Assembly (NCBI RefSeq): GCF_028453695.1
Contig: NC_135780.1
Coordinates: 1,984,001-2,048,000 of the forward strand
Length of the DNA stretch: 64,000 bases
Direction of reading: 5' to 3'
Source: Augochlora pura
Taxonomy: Eukaryota > Arthropoda > Insecta > Hymenoptera > Halictidae
Each line of letters begins with the position of its first letter. Within the stretch, counting starts at the first letter, position 1. Below the pieces are notes generated by a model. The model had not been told where the DNA came from and did no database searches. It saw only the letters and a list, made by a program, of their open reading frames with translations. This document shows, piece after piece, positions 1 to 13,000 of the stretch. The translations under genes were made by a program, and so were the position numbers.

Positions 1-1132
1 TTACAGCTTCAGGATCTTCTGGGAGACTTCGAGCATCCTTGTGTGATGGACTGCAAGGTTGGCGTTAGGACCTATCTCGAATCCGAGCTCGCGAAAGCCA
101 AGGAAAGACCTAAGGTAGAATTTAATGCAGGATCAAGTGGATAACAAATTAACACTTTGACTGGCAAAATTCTCGTAAAGATTTCACAAACTAAAAAATA
201 TTCAAATAATTATTGTGATCCTTTCATGAACTTTCAAGTTATTACTAAGGATCTTCGTATAGAACCACAAAGTAGTGAGAAATTTGAACAAGGCTACAAG
301 ATATCTCGAAAAACATTTGCCACGATTGCCACTTCGAAGCATTGCGAATGAGGTGGCAGTCAAAGTGTTAAATCGGATGGATAAGGCAGGCTAGGTTTAC
401 CAGAATCTAATAGCAGCTTGCTCCCAGTTAAGGAAAGACATGTACGAGAAGATGGTACAGGTGGATCCGACCGCGCCAAGCGCCGAGGAACGCCGAGTGC
501 AAGGTGTCACTAAACCGAGGTACATGGTCTGGCGCGAGACTATATCGAGCACAGCGACGCTCGGCTTTCGTGTGGAAGGCATCAAGCTTGCTCATGGTGG
601 TTCGTCTAAGGACTTCAAAACAACCAGGACGCGGGAACAGGTTTGTTAAGTGCGCCTAACTATTTAACTCGAGCTGTCTGTAAATTACGAACAAACGAGA
701 TTACACTTCTGACAAGAAAAATAAGAAAAAGATATCATAGAATTTTTTACGGATTTGTATAAATTGTGGAGATAAGAATCATGAATCTATTAATTACAGG
801 TGACGGAAGCGTTGAGACGGTTTGTCGAAGGCTATCCTCATGCAGTAGCTAAGTATATCCTGCGATTGAAAGCGATAAGGGCGACGCTGAAGGAGTCTCC
901 GTTTTTTGCATCGCACGAGGTTGTTGGATCCAGTCTACTGTTCGTTCACGACGCTAAAAATGCTGGTATCTGGATGATCGACTTTGCGAAAACGTTGCCC
1001 CTTCCTCAACATCTGCCACGCATCCGCCACGACGCGGAGTGGCAGGTAGGAAACCACGAGGACGGCTACTTGATAGGCGTGAACAATTTAATAGACATAT
1101 TTCAAGATATACGGAACTCTGAACAGACATAG
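1..1132 (+). CDS. IP3K: Inositol-trisphosphate 3-kinase, C-terminal exons (5' part outside window)
   Basis: Three exons, 1-114, 428-640 and 800-1132, join in phase 0 to give the last 219 residues; earlier exons lie left of the window. The family phosphorylates Ins(1,4,5)P3 to Ins(1,3,4,5)P4 in the cytoplasm and so shapes calcium signalling. Visible family marks are PCVMDCKVGVRTYLE in the first exon (the PxxxDxKxG inositol-binding signature), KPRYMVWRETISSTATLGFR in the second, and SSLLFVHD, WMIDFAKT and GYLIGVNNLIDIF in the third. The IDFAKT segment carries the metal-binding Asp typical of inositol polyphosphate kinases. Introns 115-427 and 641-799 are GT-AG. The stop is TAG at 1130-1132. IP3K is preferred over IPMK or IP6K because the RETISSTATLGFR segment is typical of IP3Ks. 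Which paralogue it is cannot be told from this end alone. Confidence 0.93.
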
Positions 1133-1813
1133 TTGTTGGTCGACGTGCTCGAGAAGCGCACAGTGAAAACGCAACGAATGAGGACGTTGTTGTGCGTCGC
1201 TGTTTCCCTAAGTCTTGTACATACATAGATACATATTTCGCATTTTGTAGAACGTTCACGGTAATCCTCGCGAGAAACTGACCAAAGACGCGGCGGCCGT
1301 TTGCCGCCTAGGTATTCACAATAACATAGACCGCAGAAAAAGCCTTTGTAAAAATAATTTAATCTTCTACGGTAATTACGTAAGGTTTATTTATACGTTA
1401 CAATACGCCGCCGCAAAATCTTCTTGATACAAGAGAGAAAGTGTACGTTGCGTGTGTCTGCCTGTGTGCGTGTGTATGTATATGTGTAACTGAGTATGAT
1501 AAAGAACGAAAGGTGTTTTTGTATTTAAAAATCATACCATACATTTGTAAATAATCCGACACTTAATAGAAATCAAGGTCAATGACCCACGTGTGTACTT
1601 ATTTCGCGTTAGCTTCGCTATTACGTCATGTTATGACTTCAAAGAAGAATCTCGCTTCTTGGAAACTGTATGCACGAACATCGCCTATATGTTTATACTG
1701 CTTTTTACATGGGTGTCGTGCTTTAGTTTTACTTCAAATACCGAAATTACCCCACGCAATTCAACTAAACAAAAAATATGTAATGAAACAAGGAAGAATG
1801 AGTATCAATTCTG
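1133..1813. other. Convergent 3' UTR interval of IP3K and NFRKB
   Basis: Non-coding interval between two stop codons facing each other. A minus-strand AATAAA at about 1387-1392 could end the NFRKB transcript, which would give a 3' UTR of roughly 420 bases overlapping the IP3K 3' UTR. I see no clear AATAAA on the plus strand for IP3K in this interval. A GT-rich stretch lies near 1440-1490. Confidence 0.5.
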
Positions 1814-4800
1814 TCAGGGTGCGTTATAGGGGCTGTTCCTTGGCTGTTGTTGAGCCTGTATCGTTTGCTGCTGTTGGTTTCCCGTCGATTGAGTTGAGGT
1901 TATCGTCGTCGGCGCTATCACTCGCGCGTAAACCGCAGCGCCAGTGGTTTTCAAGCCTGCTGGGGTCGGTATGACTTTCAAGCCGTGCAAGGTCTTAATA
2001 TTGAGCAATTGACTTGGCAGGATAATCGGTTGTTGCTGCGTTTGTTGTTGCGACGATTGCTGCTTGCCAAGCACCACACTTCCGCTGCTGCTCACACCTA
2101 CTCCGACATTTTTGTTGCCACTAGCTAAGACGATTGGTTTGCCAGCTAACTGGGCCGTGACCATTCGTACTGTCTGACCTTGTTGCGGCTGAGACTGTTG
2201 AGTGCTCACAATGATTTTCGATTGTCCTGACGATGTTTGCGCCTGCGATACAACCTGGGGAATTCATTAAAATGTATCAGATACTTTAAGAAGCCACCAC
2301 TCTTTAACTTTAAGCGATGGTTCTAGTGCGATGGAAATAATTCGAATTTATACCTGATATTGAGTCATGACTTGTTTTCCCTGCCTGTTAAGCTGATTCG
2401 CATGACTAGCAGTTGTTGCTAGCTTCAGCCCCTTTTGAGCAAGAAGACTCTCTACGGAGATTAATTGACCGCCTCCTGAACTCGTCAAGACTTTGGCCAA
2501 TATCTTTTGCTGTTGTTGTTGCTGTTGCTGATGCGGTGACTGTTGAATCTGTACAGCGATTGGTTTCCCACCGATCTGAGCAATTATGCGCTGCATACCG
2601 GATGTTTGCAGTGACTGTTGCTGGCTGGTTACAACACGTTGCTGAATCTGGGGTTGCTGCTGCTGCTGTTGTTGCTAAAACACAATCAAGATTTTTGAAG
2701 ACATTATACCACAGAACATTGCATAATCACATGCAATTTAGTACCTTCAACTGTTGCTGTTGCAGTTGTTGCGGTTGATTTCCAGATGGTGATGATTGTT
2801 TGATAAATATCGTCTGACCTTGCAGACCGTGACCCGTCAGTAGCGACTTAATCTGTCCTGAACTAACTAATTTAATCTGAGAAGCTAACAGAGTCTTTCC
2901 AGGTAGAACGTGCTGTTGCTGAGATTGCTGCTGCTTTATATTCGCGGTCTGCAAAATGCTCTTTCCTCCTTGGTTGGTCACAATAGTCTGCGATTGTTGT
3001 TGCTGCTGCTGCGGTTGTTGCTGTTGCTGCTGGGTCTGCACTTTGGCAGGAGGGAATATGGTAGTCAAGTTGGTGTTTACATTGGTAGAATTGCTGGAAG
3101 TGCTACTCGCTGCAACTGACTGAGCGGAGTGAAGCACGGAGTGTCCAGATAGCCTGATAGTTTGTAAACCAGCGGAAGTGGACACTTGGATCTGATGATG
3201 AGGAAAATGTTGCTGGTTGGACTGTAGCAAACTTTGCGCGCTGGTCTTGACCACAGCAACTGGTTTCCCTCCGATGGCCACCTTCTTAGCTGGAGCTGTC
3301 GTAGTGATCAGCGGTTTCACCTCATTCGTTGCAATTTCCTTTTCAACGGTAACGGTACTGATCGAGGCAGAAGAAGTGGGAAGAGATGTGACAGGCACAG
3401 AAGCCCCTACGGCACTGATTACGGGTGTTGTGGTCGTTGTCACGTTTGTAACAATAGACTGCTCGGTGGAAACGCAATGTTCGTTAGTCGTCTTATCCTC
3501 GATCTTCTTTTGCTCCTTCCTGGAAATAACTGGCTGCGCACTGGCTGTAATTTTTCTCTCCTTCTTGGGCGTAGATTCTTTACTATTGCTCGGAGACTGC
3601 TCTTTGTTAATGTTGGTAGGTTTCATTACTAGAGGCAGAGCTTTATTCCGAGACATGCTGCCCACGTTCTTCTTATTCTTTGCGACTCCTTGCAATTGTT
3701 GGTGATACATTTCAAATTCAGATTCTGAACGTGCTCGATGAAGATACAGCCATTCTTTGCGTCGCGGATAGTATCGCACGCAAGGGTCCGTTTCATAGTG
3801 CAATCTGTCCAAGGCACCGGACACGACCGAGTGCAGGTACCCTTCCTTGTCATCGCTGTCTGTCTGTTCTCTGATATACTGCGAGTCTTTCAGTAACTGA
3901 CAAATATCAGCTCGAGTTCCTTCGCCGTTAGGCAACCTAGCAGTGGCATCTCTGACCAGTGCTAGAATCGTCACGAAGTTTGGACGATCTGCTACCAGTA
4001 ACGAGTGTCCGCGAGCCTTAGTCAATCCTGAAGCAACATTATGTTGGTAAATGCCTTTAACAGGACCCACGACGGACGCATACCCATGCATCCTATACGT
4101 GAATGCTTTATGAGGGGCAGCGTAGCGCATACGCTCTTGTCTCCTGAATTCTTCACGTTCGTCCACGGTGGAAGATCGAACTTTCCATTCGGTAGGCCAC
4201 AAGGCCCGTGGTGGTTCCCATTCAGCCACTGTGTTGATAGATCCACCATCAACGTTGATCGACTCTATCGCAGGACTATTGGCTCTAACGTTCACTGTAG
4301 TATTTCCGTTGCCAGAATTACTGTTAATATTATTACAATTAAGCTGAGCCACTTGTGGCTGTTGTTTCACGGCTACCGCTGAGCAAGCAGCAGCAGTAGA
4401 TGATGGCGGACCCAATGAATCCTTGTGCATTAAGAATCTCGCACACAAATCCGACAATCGTGAGTCTGAGTCTCGGCCAGCACCGATCCATGCGTAAACT
4501 CCGTTTCCTTTGTTTTCTAGGTAGGGTACAAGCTCTGGTTCACGTTCCTGACGATCGTTCACATCTTGAGAGTAAATATACTCTCCTGCGAGAAATCCCA
4601 AGGCTAACGGAACTAGTGCAGTCCAAGATGACGCCATAGAGTACCTGCGTTAACAAGTATTTACAGTTAGTAATTAGCTGCAAGCAGGAACAAATATCTA
4701 TTAATAACACTGACCAGTCATTCAATGGTGAAATAGGATTCCCTTGCCACAGAGTAACAGCATCTTTCATTTCAGCTCCGCTCATTCTGAATTCGCCTTT

Positions 4801-7100
4801 CGAGGTGAAAGCATCTCTCAGAAGCGAGAAGAAACAAGTATGTGTTTCCTGCATCAATTCCGCTCCGCTGTTGATATCGATAGCTTCGTCGCTCGTAGGA
4901 ACATTCAATTCCTTGCCTGGCATCGACATAACACCTTCGTCTTCGCATCTAAACCAATGTTGCAGATAAAGGTATCAATCTTAATTATACGCTGAGACAA
5001 GAATACATACTTCACGTCGTCTAATATGTCGATTCCATCGTCGAGTTGGATAGGTATCTGCATCATGTCAATGCTGTCTAAATCCAGCTCCTTCTTATCG
5101 TTCTCTTCGTCATCCTCCATTTCGGTAGGAATCTCGTCATTTATACCACTACTCAGCTCCGTTTTAATATCCTCGTATTCCATGTCCTCAACCTCTTTCT
5201 TAATTTCTGGCGTTGACATTATGGATGACTTACTACCTTTCGGTGTAGGTGGGCTTCTACAAAAATGAAATGTTTATAATTAGAGAACAGAACACTCCTA
5301 CAGTGCATAACATACAATTTCTTTTTCGACATCGGATGCACTTCGTACGCATCGACAGGCTCCGATTTGATCGGTGTCAGCATTCTGTGGTCCATGTCCA
5401 ACGCACTGGGATGCCTATTGTCATCAGTCGTGTGAGAATAATCGCTATTGTCGCTCTCGTGTTTTATGGAGTTCGAGTTGATCAATCTTGGCGCGGGTGG
5501 ACAAAGCGAGGATTGTTCTAATTTGATTCGTTTCTTTGCGGGTGTCATTCGCATCGATGGCCCGAGGGAAAGTTTGTGCTTCTGGCCGATTTGTGCTCTC
5601 TGAGTTAGATCTGCCAATGCTATACCCTGGGTGTTTAGCTCCGGGTGAATCTGAATCGGAAATTATCCAATAAAATTGAACGTATAAAAGAATATACATA
5701 GAAGAATAATTATGTTACACACATCGCGGCGTGCCCGTCTCTTCTTGTGCTCGAGTAGCATTTCACGGTAAATTTCCTCCGTCTGTTCTCGAATGAAGAA
5801 AGACCTGTTCATAGCAAACTCGGCCCGTTGCAGCGTGGAGAACACAGGTCGAATTGTTTCGTCATCATGATTCATTTGTAGGCCTCTGATAGACAGGCCT
5901 TGTGCGCCCATGAGAGAGCGCCTTTTCTTCTTCTGCTTCGCCCCGAACAGCTGATAGTACGGATAGTTCTCCTCGTTCTCAGACGTGGTGTCAGTCGCTA
6001 GCTTCGCAATCGCTCCGAGCTCGGTCCTCAGCGCATTCAGTTCCTCCAAATAGCGCAGTTGCGTCTTCTCTTCAACTGTCGGTGCATTGCTTGTTAGTAT
6101 TGCCCCTCGGAAGTTACTACATACTTCACTGCCAAACGGCTGGAGTGTGGGGGAAGTATAAACAGCCAGAAAACTTTTGACAATCATTCACAGTGGCAGC
6201 CTGACTTACCCATTGCAGGTTTCGGCTTCCTCCAGTGAATCTTTGACATTGTCCTCTGCGCCGGCTGACAAAAGCCTTGCTTGTACGCGTTCGACAGTAA
6301 ACATTCCCTGGATTTTAACAACTGGCTTGCCAGCTCGTACGACCGTTTCCTTTCTTCGAACAACAACCTTCTCTGCTGCGCTTTGCGGACCAGGCTGCAC
6401 ATCCTTCTGATGTCTGGTCGGTAATGTCCAGCAGACAAATGATTGTGGAACGATTCTAAAGGTGCCACGCCGAATCTAAAATAAATGTCAATGCATTCAG
6501 ATGTTTAACGTTTAAAAAATAATTTCAATCAAGGATTTCAACACACCTTTGATTCTCATTATCAAACAACATGCGCAGAGTCTTCTCTGTTTCTAATTCT
6601 ACATCACAATCCTTTGGGAACGTAGGTAACAGGTTACAGAGAGTTTCTCTTTGATTCTCGGTTAGGCATTCATTCCATATATAAGGATAGTCCAAAAACT
6701 CTTTAAAAATTACAGCATGTTCACAGAGATCTTGTGGTAGTTTTACTTTGGTATTTGCAACAATGCAAGTTTCCCACTTCTACAAATTATAGTTTCCATG
6801 TATACATACAATTATACAGTTGAATGTAATTGAAAAAGTAATAGATTCTACCAATGTATCTGGACTCTCCGCTTTAACAGAGTACTCTGTATTGTCATTT
6901 TCATCTTCTTCATCTTCCCCAGAACTATGGCTTTCGCTACCACTAGAACCATGTTCCTCTCCACTTTCATCTCCACTTTCGCTAGACGTGCTACTTCCAC
7001 TGATGCTACTGCTACTGCTATTGCTTCTGGATCCATGAGAAGATGCATCCTCTTCATCTTCTTCTGCTCCGCTGTCTCCCCCAGCTGAACATTCGTCAAC
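1814..7100 (-). CDS. Nfrkb: NFRKB homologue, INO80 chromatin-remodelling complex subunit
   Basis: Ten minus-strand exons join in frame: 7100-6852, 6779-6547, 6475-6210, 6105-5723, 5650-5316, 5256-5011, 4948-4715, 4644-2745, 2674-2354 and 2254-1814, giving 1535 residues to the stop. NFRKB is a nuclear subunit of the INO80 remodeller. The model starts with a Ser/Glu/Asp-rich stretch (first 83 residues). A DEUBAD-like region follows, from KLPQDLCEHAVIFKEF through the FGVAPLESFHNHLSAGHY exon; in the human protein this domain inhibits the deubiquitinase UCH37. Around residues 790-955 is the winged-helix-like domain, with PHKAFTYRMHGYASVVGPVK, RLPNGEGTRADICQLLKDSQ and SGALDRLHYETDPCVRYY closely matching vertebrate NFRKB. 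The last 600 residues are Gln/Ser/Thr-rich with polyglutamine runs. The start codon is not settled: a two-codon exon ATG-GAG at 7453-7448 would splice in phase 0, but its donor (GTTGGT) is weak. The acceptor at 6105 is the least certain boundary. Confidence 0.93.
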
Positions 7101-9051
7101 CTATGTACGTAGCAAATAAACACTAGCTTATTACCAACTTAGAGACATATTCAATGAACAGTACATTCGTTATGTATTAGTATTATTTAAAAGAATATAT
7201 GTAATATGAAAAACAAGGACAGTGTGAACAGGATACGAAGTGCTTAACCGCGTGTGAAACGCATCCGAACTAATTATCAAATTAATTAATTATTTGATCT
7301 TAGCGATCAAACTAACGAGCGTTATAGAAAGAAGAGTTATCGGATTTTAGAGTAACGTGACACAGAGTATACATCGCGCGTTTCCATCGTATACGGTGTT
7401 ATCGATCATACAGTCATGTAATTTCGAAATAATTAATCGTGACCAACCTCCATTCTTTTCAGTTTCCCTGCGCTTGCTCTCCTCTTGCTTCTTAAGTTTT
7501 GCTACTCAGATGAAAACACCGAATTTCCGCGGTGAAACGATAATTCCCGAAACAGAGAAATCAAGTGCCGAGGAAAGAACTCGAGGCGTTTTCGTGATGA
7601 GGAAAGTCCTCGTCTCGTATCGAGCGAATATTAAGTAATCTCGCTGTTAGCCGTTTGACCTGTCACTGCTACTGCACTCCTACTCTTCCGACAAATTTTA
7701 GTCATGGCGTGGAATACAGCAAACAGAACCACGGTGTTTGTATATTGAAGGATCTTGAGAGCGCGCACCTTCCTCGCCGGTTTATAGTCGCGGCCGTTCA
7801 ATGGCGGAGATTTTAAGGCTAGTTCAAACGCTACTCGAAACCAACCATTTATAATACCGCTAAAATCGAGGAACAAGAGGTCACGTTGCAACGTTCTATA
7901 CATTCGTTTATCCTAATATTTGTTGGATTTCGTTTTACGAAAAATCAATTCGAGGCTCTATTAAATTCTGCAAAACTCTTTTTAGTACTATTTTTCCAGC
8001 GCTTATGACAGTTGGCACTTCGAAAAGAGAGCGAAATTTAATTTGAATTTTTGAATTACATTAGAATTTCAACTGACCGGCATACTCGGAATCAAGGCAA
8101 TATCGGATAATTAAATACGCTGAACAACTGAACTACACCTTTATATTTTCTTTATTATCGCTTCGACTAAAATATGGTGTTAAAGGCTTTAACAAATTTT
8201 TATGCATATCAAACGCATACTGCCGATAAGTAATATGTATTCTACATAATCACAATCCAAGCTTGCTTCCAATTCCACGGCGACCGACCTTTTATTTAGG
8301 CGCCACCTAATAGGCACCAGTGCAACTAAACTTGTCAAATTTTTGCTTTACACTATCGATATCATGAATTCTGACGCCACAAAATGATGCTGTATCACCA
8401 CCAAGTTTTTTTTCTAACATGAAAATATTTTTCAATGAAAATAAGTCATTCGAAAGAAGAAGGTTCAAAACAGCGCACGTATCTAGTAAGTAGTAAATAG
8501 CGAAAATAAATTGCGTAAATTGCATTGCGCATGCTGATGCATTCCTTCGAATATTACAGAACTTCTAGCGTCACATCATGGATGAGCAGTTCGGCATAGC
8601 AAGGGCAGAGGGCATCCCTGGCTCCTGGGACTGGCATCTTATTGCCACAGCAACATGCCGCATAGAATTGCATTGAGATACAACTAAGAGTAACAAAGAG
8701 AACTGGAACAGTCTGGAACTGTTGTAGCAGTAGATTTCTTTTTAGGTTAGCATTTTATGAAACTAAGCGTTTATTGTTTAAATAATCCTATTTTTTCATA
8801 TTTGACAGGACAACGGATTTCAAAGCTTCTAAAGTGAAATAATTGTCTAATTATGTTGTTGGACGCTTGAGTTTATTATAAAGCGAGTGTACTTCAGCTA
8901 CTGTGAATATGAAGTTTGTGATTCAATTATACCTGTAGAGTTTTTAGGTGAATGAATATGTAACGAGATTTACAATTGTGCAGCGTAAATCATATTGCTA
9001 TAATGAATGTAGGACTAAAATTAAAAAACCTATAACTTTAGAATATATCAT
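7101..9051. promoter_or_regulatory. Divergent promoter/leader region between NFRKB and TAF6
   Basis: The interval separates the first clear NFRKB coding exon from the TAF6 start, and the two genes are head to head. It should hold both transcription starts and any non-coding first exons. The NFRKB 5' exon, possibly ATG-GAG at 7453-7448, lies here. A 32-codon open frame at 8578-8676 (+) sits in the likely TAF6 leader. I see no TATA box I would trust. The DNA is otherwise AT-rich and without recognisable protein homology. Confidence 0.45.
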
Positions 9052-11863
9052 ATGGACTGCGATGACCAGAACTTACTAAAAATGAGCGAAAGTGAGTCTG
9101 TTTATGGGACTACATTGTCCCAAGAATCAATAAAGGTAATCGCAGAAAGCATAGGTGTTGGTAACTTTCCTGACGAAGCAGCCAAAGATCTTGCTGAAGA
9201 TGTGAGCTATAGACTTAAGGAAATAATTCAGGTCAGTATACTTCTTAAGTAATTACTACAGCAATGGGACCTATTCCTGCATGTTTTTCTTGTACTCTAA
9301 GGTGGCACATATGTAACCATCATTTTACTGCGCATTCAATTTGCATTGTATCCTGTCTCAACAGTGAATCGTCAGTTAATCGCAACAAATAAAAAAAGTT
9401 TAGACCATTGACCCCTGCTAATGGATCAAACTGCAGACTGGAGGTGTACTAGAGTAGGACCCATTACTGTAATACAAACAAAAACTTTCTATTAAACAAT
9501 ATCATCTCATGTTTAGGATGCAGCTAAATTTATGAGACACGGTAAACGTCAACGTATGACTACTCATGACATAGACTGTGCTCTAAAAATTAAGAATATT
9601 GAACCAACATATGGATTTTTTGCCAAGGATCATGTACCATTCCGGTTTGCCTCTGGCGGTGGCAGAGAATTACATTTTGTAGAAGAAAAAGAAATTGATC
9701 TGAATGAAGTTATATCAATGTCAGGTGGGCAATCATGGCCAAAATTGCCATTGGAAATTACACTGCGTAGTCATTGGCTGTGTATAGATGGTGTTCAACC
9801 CACAATACCAGAAAATCCACCTCCAGTCTCTAAAGGTAACGATTTAAAGTGTAATATATCATGTTACTTTTTTATTAGTATCCTTATTTTTACCAATTCC
9901 ATTACAGATGTACAAAAATTGGAAAGTGTCGATCCGACAAGTAAACTCTCAAGCAAGAACCAGAATATTGGTGTTGGGAAACCTGGAGGTGGAGGAAAGA
10001 GTCAGAAATTGCGTAATGTGGAAACTGTTCACGTTAAGCAATTAGCTACTCACGAATTGAGCGTCGAACAGCAATTGTATTATAAAGAAATCACCGAAGC
10101 TTGCGTTGGATCGGATGAAGCGCGTAGAGCAGAAGCGCTTCAATCTCTCTCGGCCGATCCTGGTTTACATGAAATGCTGGCACGCATGTGTACCTTTATT
10201 GCTGAAGGAGTTCGTGTGAATGTTGTACAAAATCATCTTGCGCTCCTAATTTATCTAATGCGAATGGTTAAAGCACTTCTGGACAATCCAAGCCTTTATT
10301 TAGAAAAATATGCAAGTATTTTAATCCCTGCTAATAATTAAGTATTTTAATCTTTTTAACAAGCATCCACTTATATTCATTAATCTGTACTTTTAATTTA
10401 CAGTTACATGAATTAATACCTTCTATCGCGACTTGTATAGTATCTCGTCAATTATGTATGAGACCGGATGTCGACAATCACTGGGCCCTACGCGACTTTG
10501 CTTCGCGTCTTATGGCTCAAATATGTAAAAATTTTAATACGTCCACGAATAATGTACAGACACGTGTAACCAGAATGTTCAGTCAAGCATTGGCCAAGAA
10601 TAATCAGGTGCAACAATATAATTGAAAATTATCGTATGACTATGAGAGACGGAAATAATAATTATTGATTGATTAATCTCTAGACCCCACTAGCATCACT
10701 TTATGGAGCGATCGAAGGATTATGCGAGCTGGGTCCGGAAGTGATAAAGGCGTTGGTTATTCCGAAGATTAAGTCAATTTCTGAGCGTATAGAATCATGT
10801 ATCGAGGGGTCGGGTTTGTCAAGCGTAGATAAAAATGGAGCGGGTCACATCAAAACGCTACTTGTGGTAACCAAAATATAGTTAATTAAATTCCTCCTGC
10901 GTATACTTCGACGTGAGCTTCATCACATTTTTCAGAAATCTGTCGCTCCTGTTTTAAAAACTATACGATCCCCACCTGATTATGTAGAAGATTACAAACA
11001 AGATTACGGTTACATAGGACCAGCATTATGTGCAGCAGTTGTGAAGGCTCGCACCCAACCGACGACGTTGGCAACAACTGCGTCTACGACAACGGCTTTG
11101 ACAACCAGTCAACAAGGTCCAACTTGTACCGGAAAGACCATCATGCAAGCTGGTAATTTGATTTTTGTTGAAACAACACTGTTTGCGTCGGGTAATTGAA
11201 TTATATATACTTCCTTCCCCCTTTTTTTTTTTAATTTTTCATGCAAGTGACGAGTTCCAGTCCTGGTCAACAAACTGGACGTACAATAATGCTGGGAACA
11301 AGTAGAACCCCTACTGGTACTACCACAGGAGGTGGACAAAAATTTGTAATTTTACAATCGCGATCACAAACACCGACCGCAACTTGTACGATACAACCAC
11401 CGCAACAACAACAGCAACAACCGTCTCAAACGCAACAGCAATCGCAGCAGCAACAAGTTATAATCTCTCAGACAAATGTCGTTCAGCAGAAGACCCACAT
11501 ACAAAGTGGCGGTACTAAATTAGTAGTCGTATGTATGTCGAACAGCGGTCACACTTCTACCACTACGATGTCGCAGGCATGTATATAATTTGTAAAAGTA
11601 TAGGGTGCCCTAAACCACTTGCCTATCCTATTGATATCGAAAGCGATGGAATAGAATGTTATCATTCGATAGGGCATATTCTATTGTGGTCTAGAACACC
11701 CTGTATAATTATGATATAATAATATTAATAATAATAATATAATAATGAGACAATAATATGGTTACAGGGAAATATGGCGTCGAAAACACAGAACGTTTTT
11801 GTTACGCAACAGAGCATCGAGTGTTCATTAGGTCAAGAGGAAGAAAAGAATTCTTTTCAATGA
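9052..11863 (+). CDS. Taf6: TFIID subunit TAF6
   Basis: Eight exons join in frame: 9052-9231, 9517-9835, 9908-10311, 10404-10607, 10684-10866, 10936-11152, 11248-11528 (or 11576) and 11768-11863. The product is 627 or 643 residues depending on the seventh donor. TAF6 pairs with TAF9 through a histone fold inside TFIID. The fold is visible in the first two exons (SQESIKVIAESIGVGNFPDE, then FMRHGKRQRMTTHDIDCAL), followed by IEPTYGFFAKDHVPFRFASG. The middle exons carry the conserved HEAT-like domain (HELSVEQQLYYKEITEACVG, LEKY/LHELIPSIATCIVSRQLC, HWALRDFASRLMAQICKNF, SLYGAIEGLCELGPEVIK). The last two exons are Thr/Gln-rich. Intron 3 begins with GCAAGT at 10312 rather than GT: only this junction keeps the frame and the conserved KY-LHELIP sequence. 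The start ATG at 9052 is the first in frame upstream of the histone fold. Confidence 0.96.
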
Positions 11864-13000
11864 CCACAAGTGCAATGATTACTGACGTGCGAATGCGTGA
11901 TGCTTTGTATTTGGTTTAAACGAATCAAACTATTACTTTTCTTACACATTGTACAGCGATGGAATCCTATGATTAATGTATCTAATACACAAGAGGAGAT
12001 TAAAATTTTTCTGTATAAACTACAAATGATTATGAAGTTGAGGAAAATGTATAATGTTCGAGGGGCTGATAATTTTTGAACTACAGAAACCCTTAGGTTG
12101 GTAGGCCCATTTTTATATTTAGTCTGTGTCGAAACCCCATACAGTGATCGGGTTATTCCGATACTTTGTTGACGGGGTTGTACATCTGGAGGTTCGCCCG
12201 AATGAAATTATATCGATATGAGTAAAGTACGATTCCTATGTTACCTGTAACATCGATATACTTGTTGGCATAGAAGACAACGTGTTTAAATACATTTGTT
12301 CGATAATAAGTAACTGGGTCGGTTATGAATATTATTGCGGCTACTGTTTCTTTTAACTTCATCAAAGAAGAATTATATACTTTCTAGAACATGTATATGT
12401 AATATCTTCAGTTAAGTAAATTTTCAGTCGAGTCGTATGTTATCTCAAATACTCTACAAATAACTCGAAAACAATGCAACTATAAAATTCCCGAAGCTCC
12501 CTTGCAATCTGATCAATAAACTCGGGCAGACCATATGATTTCGAAGTTCATACAGGGTACACCCAACGGAACGGCCATATGACGCGCAGCTGGGATAACT
12601 ACCCGATGAGTCATTCAAGCTGAACGTCCACCCCTGAAAGTCCTTTAGCCCCAGGCTCGCCTTGTCCCACCAGAAATAGCTACAGAAGTATTTTCATCGA
12701 GACTAATCGGAGGCTGGAAACTCCGAGAGATTTCGAATATACATAGAATAGAAACGGTACGTAAATATAGTTCAATAACCGGAGAGGTTCCGTAAAAAGC
12801 AAGTTCACGCTTAACACGGAGACTTCTTTTTTCGTGCATCGAATGTAAAATCGTATTCCGTCGCGAAGGGTGAGTCAGCCACCCTCCGATGACGGTCAAG
12901 GAGACGATTGGAGGAACCGTTCGCAGAACGGTGGGGGAAATTCACTGATGAGGGAGGGATGAACGCCGGTCTACGATTGGTCGTGCCGTCGGGGTGGGGG
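11864..13000. other. TAF6 3' UTR and AT-rich intergenic DNA
   Basis: No coding sequence is supported here. The first part should be the TAF6 3' UTR. An AATAAA lies at about 12513, within ATCAATAAACTC, but is far from the stop. Short open frames on both strands lack any family resemblance. Confidence 0.4.

Noticed and set aside
7631..7903. 90-codon minus-strand open frame upstream of NFRKB
   Set aside because: It does not splice in frame to the first NFRKB exon by any clear donor and resembles no protein.
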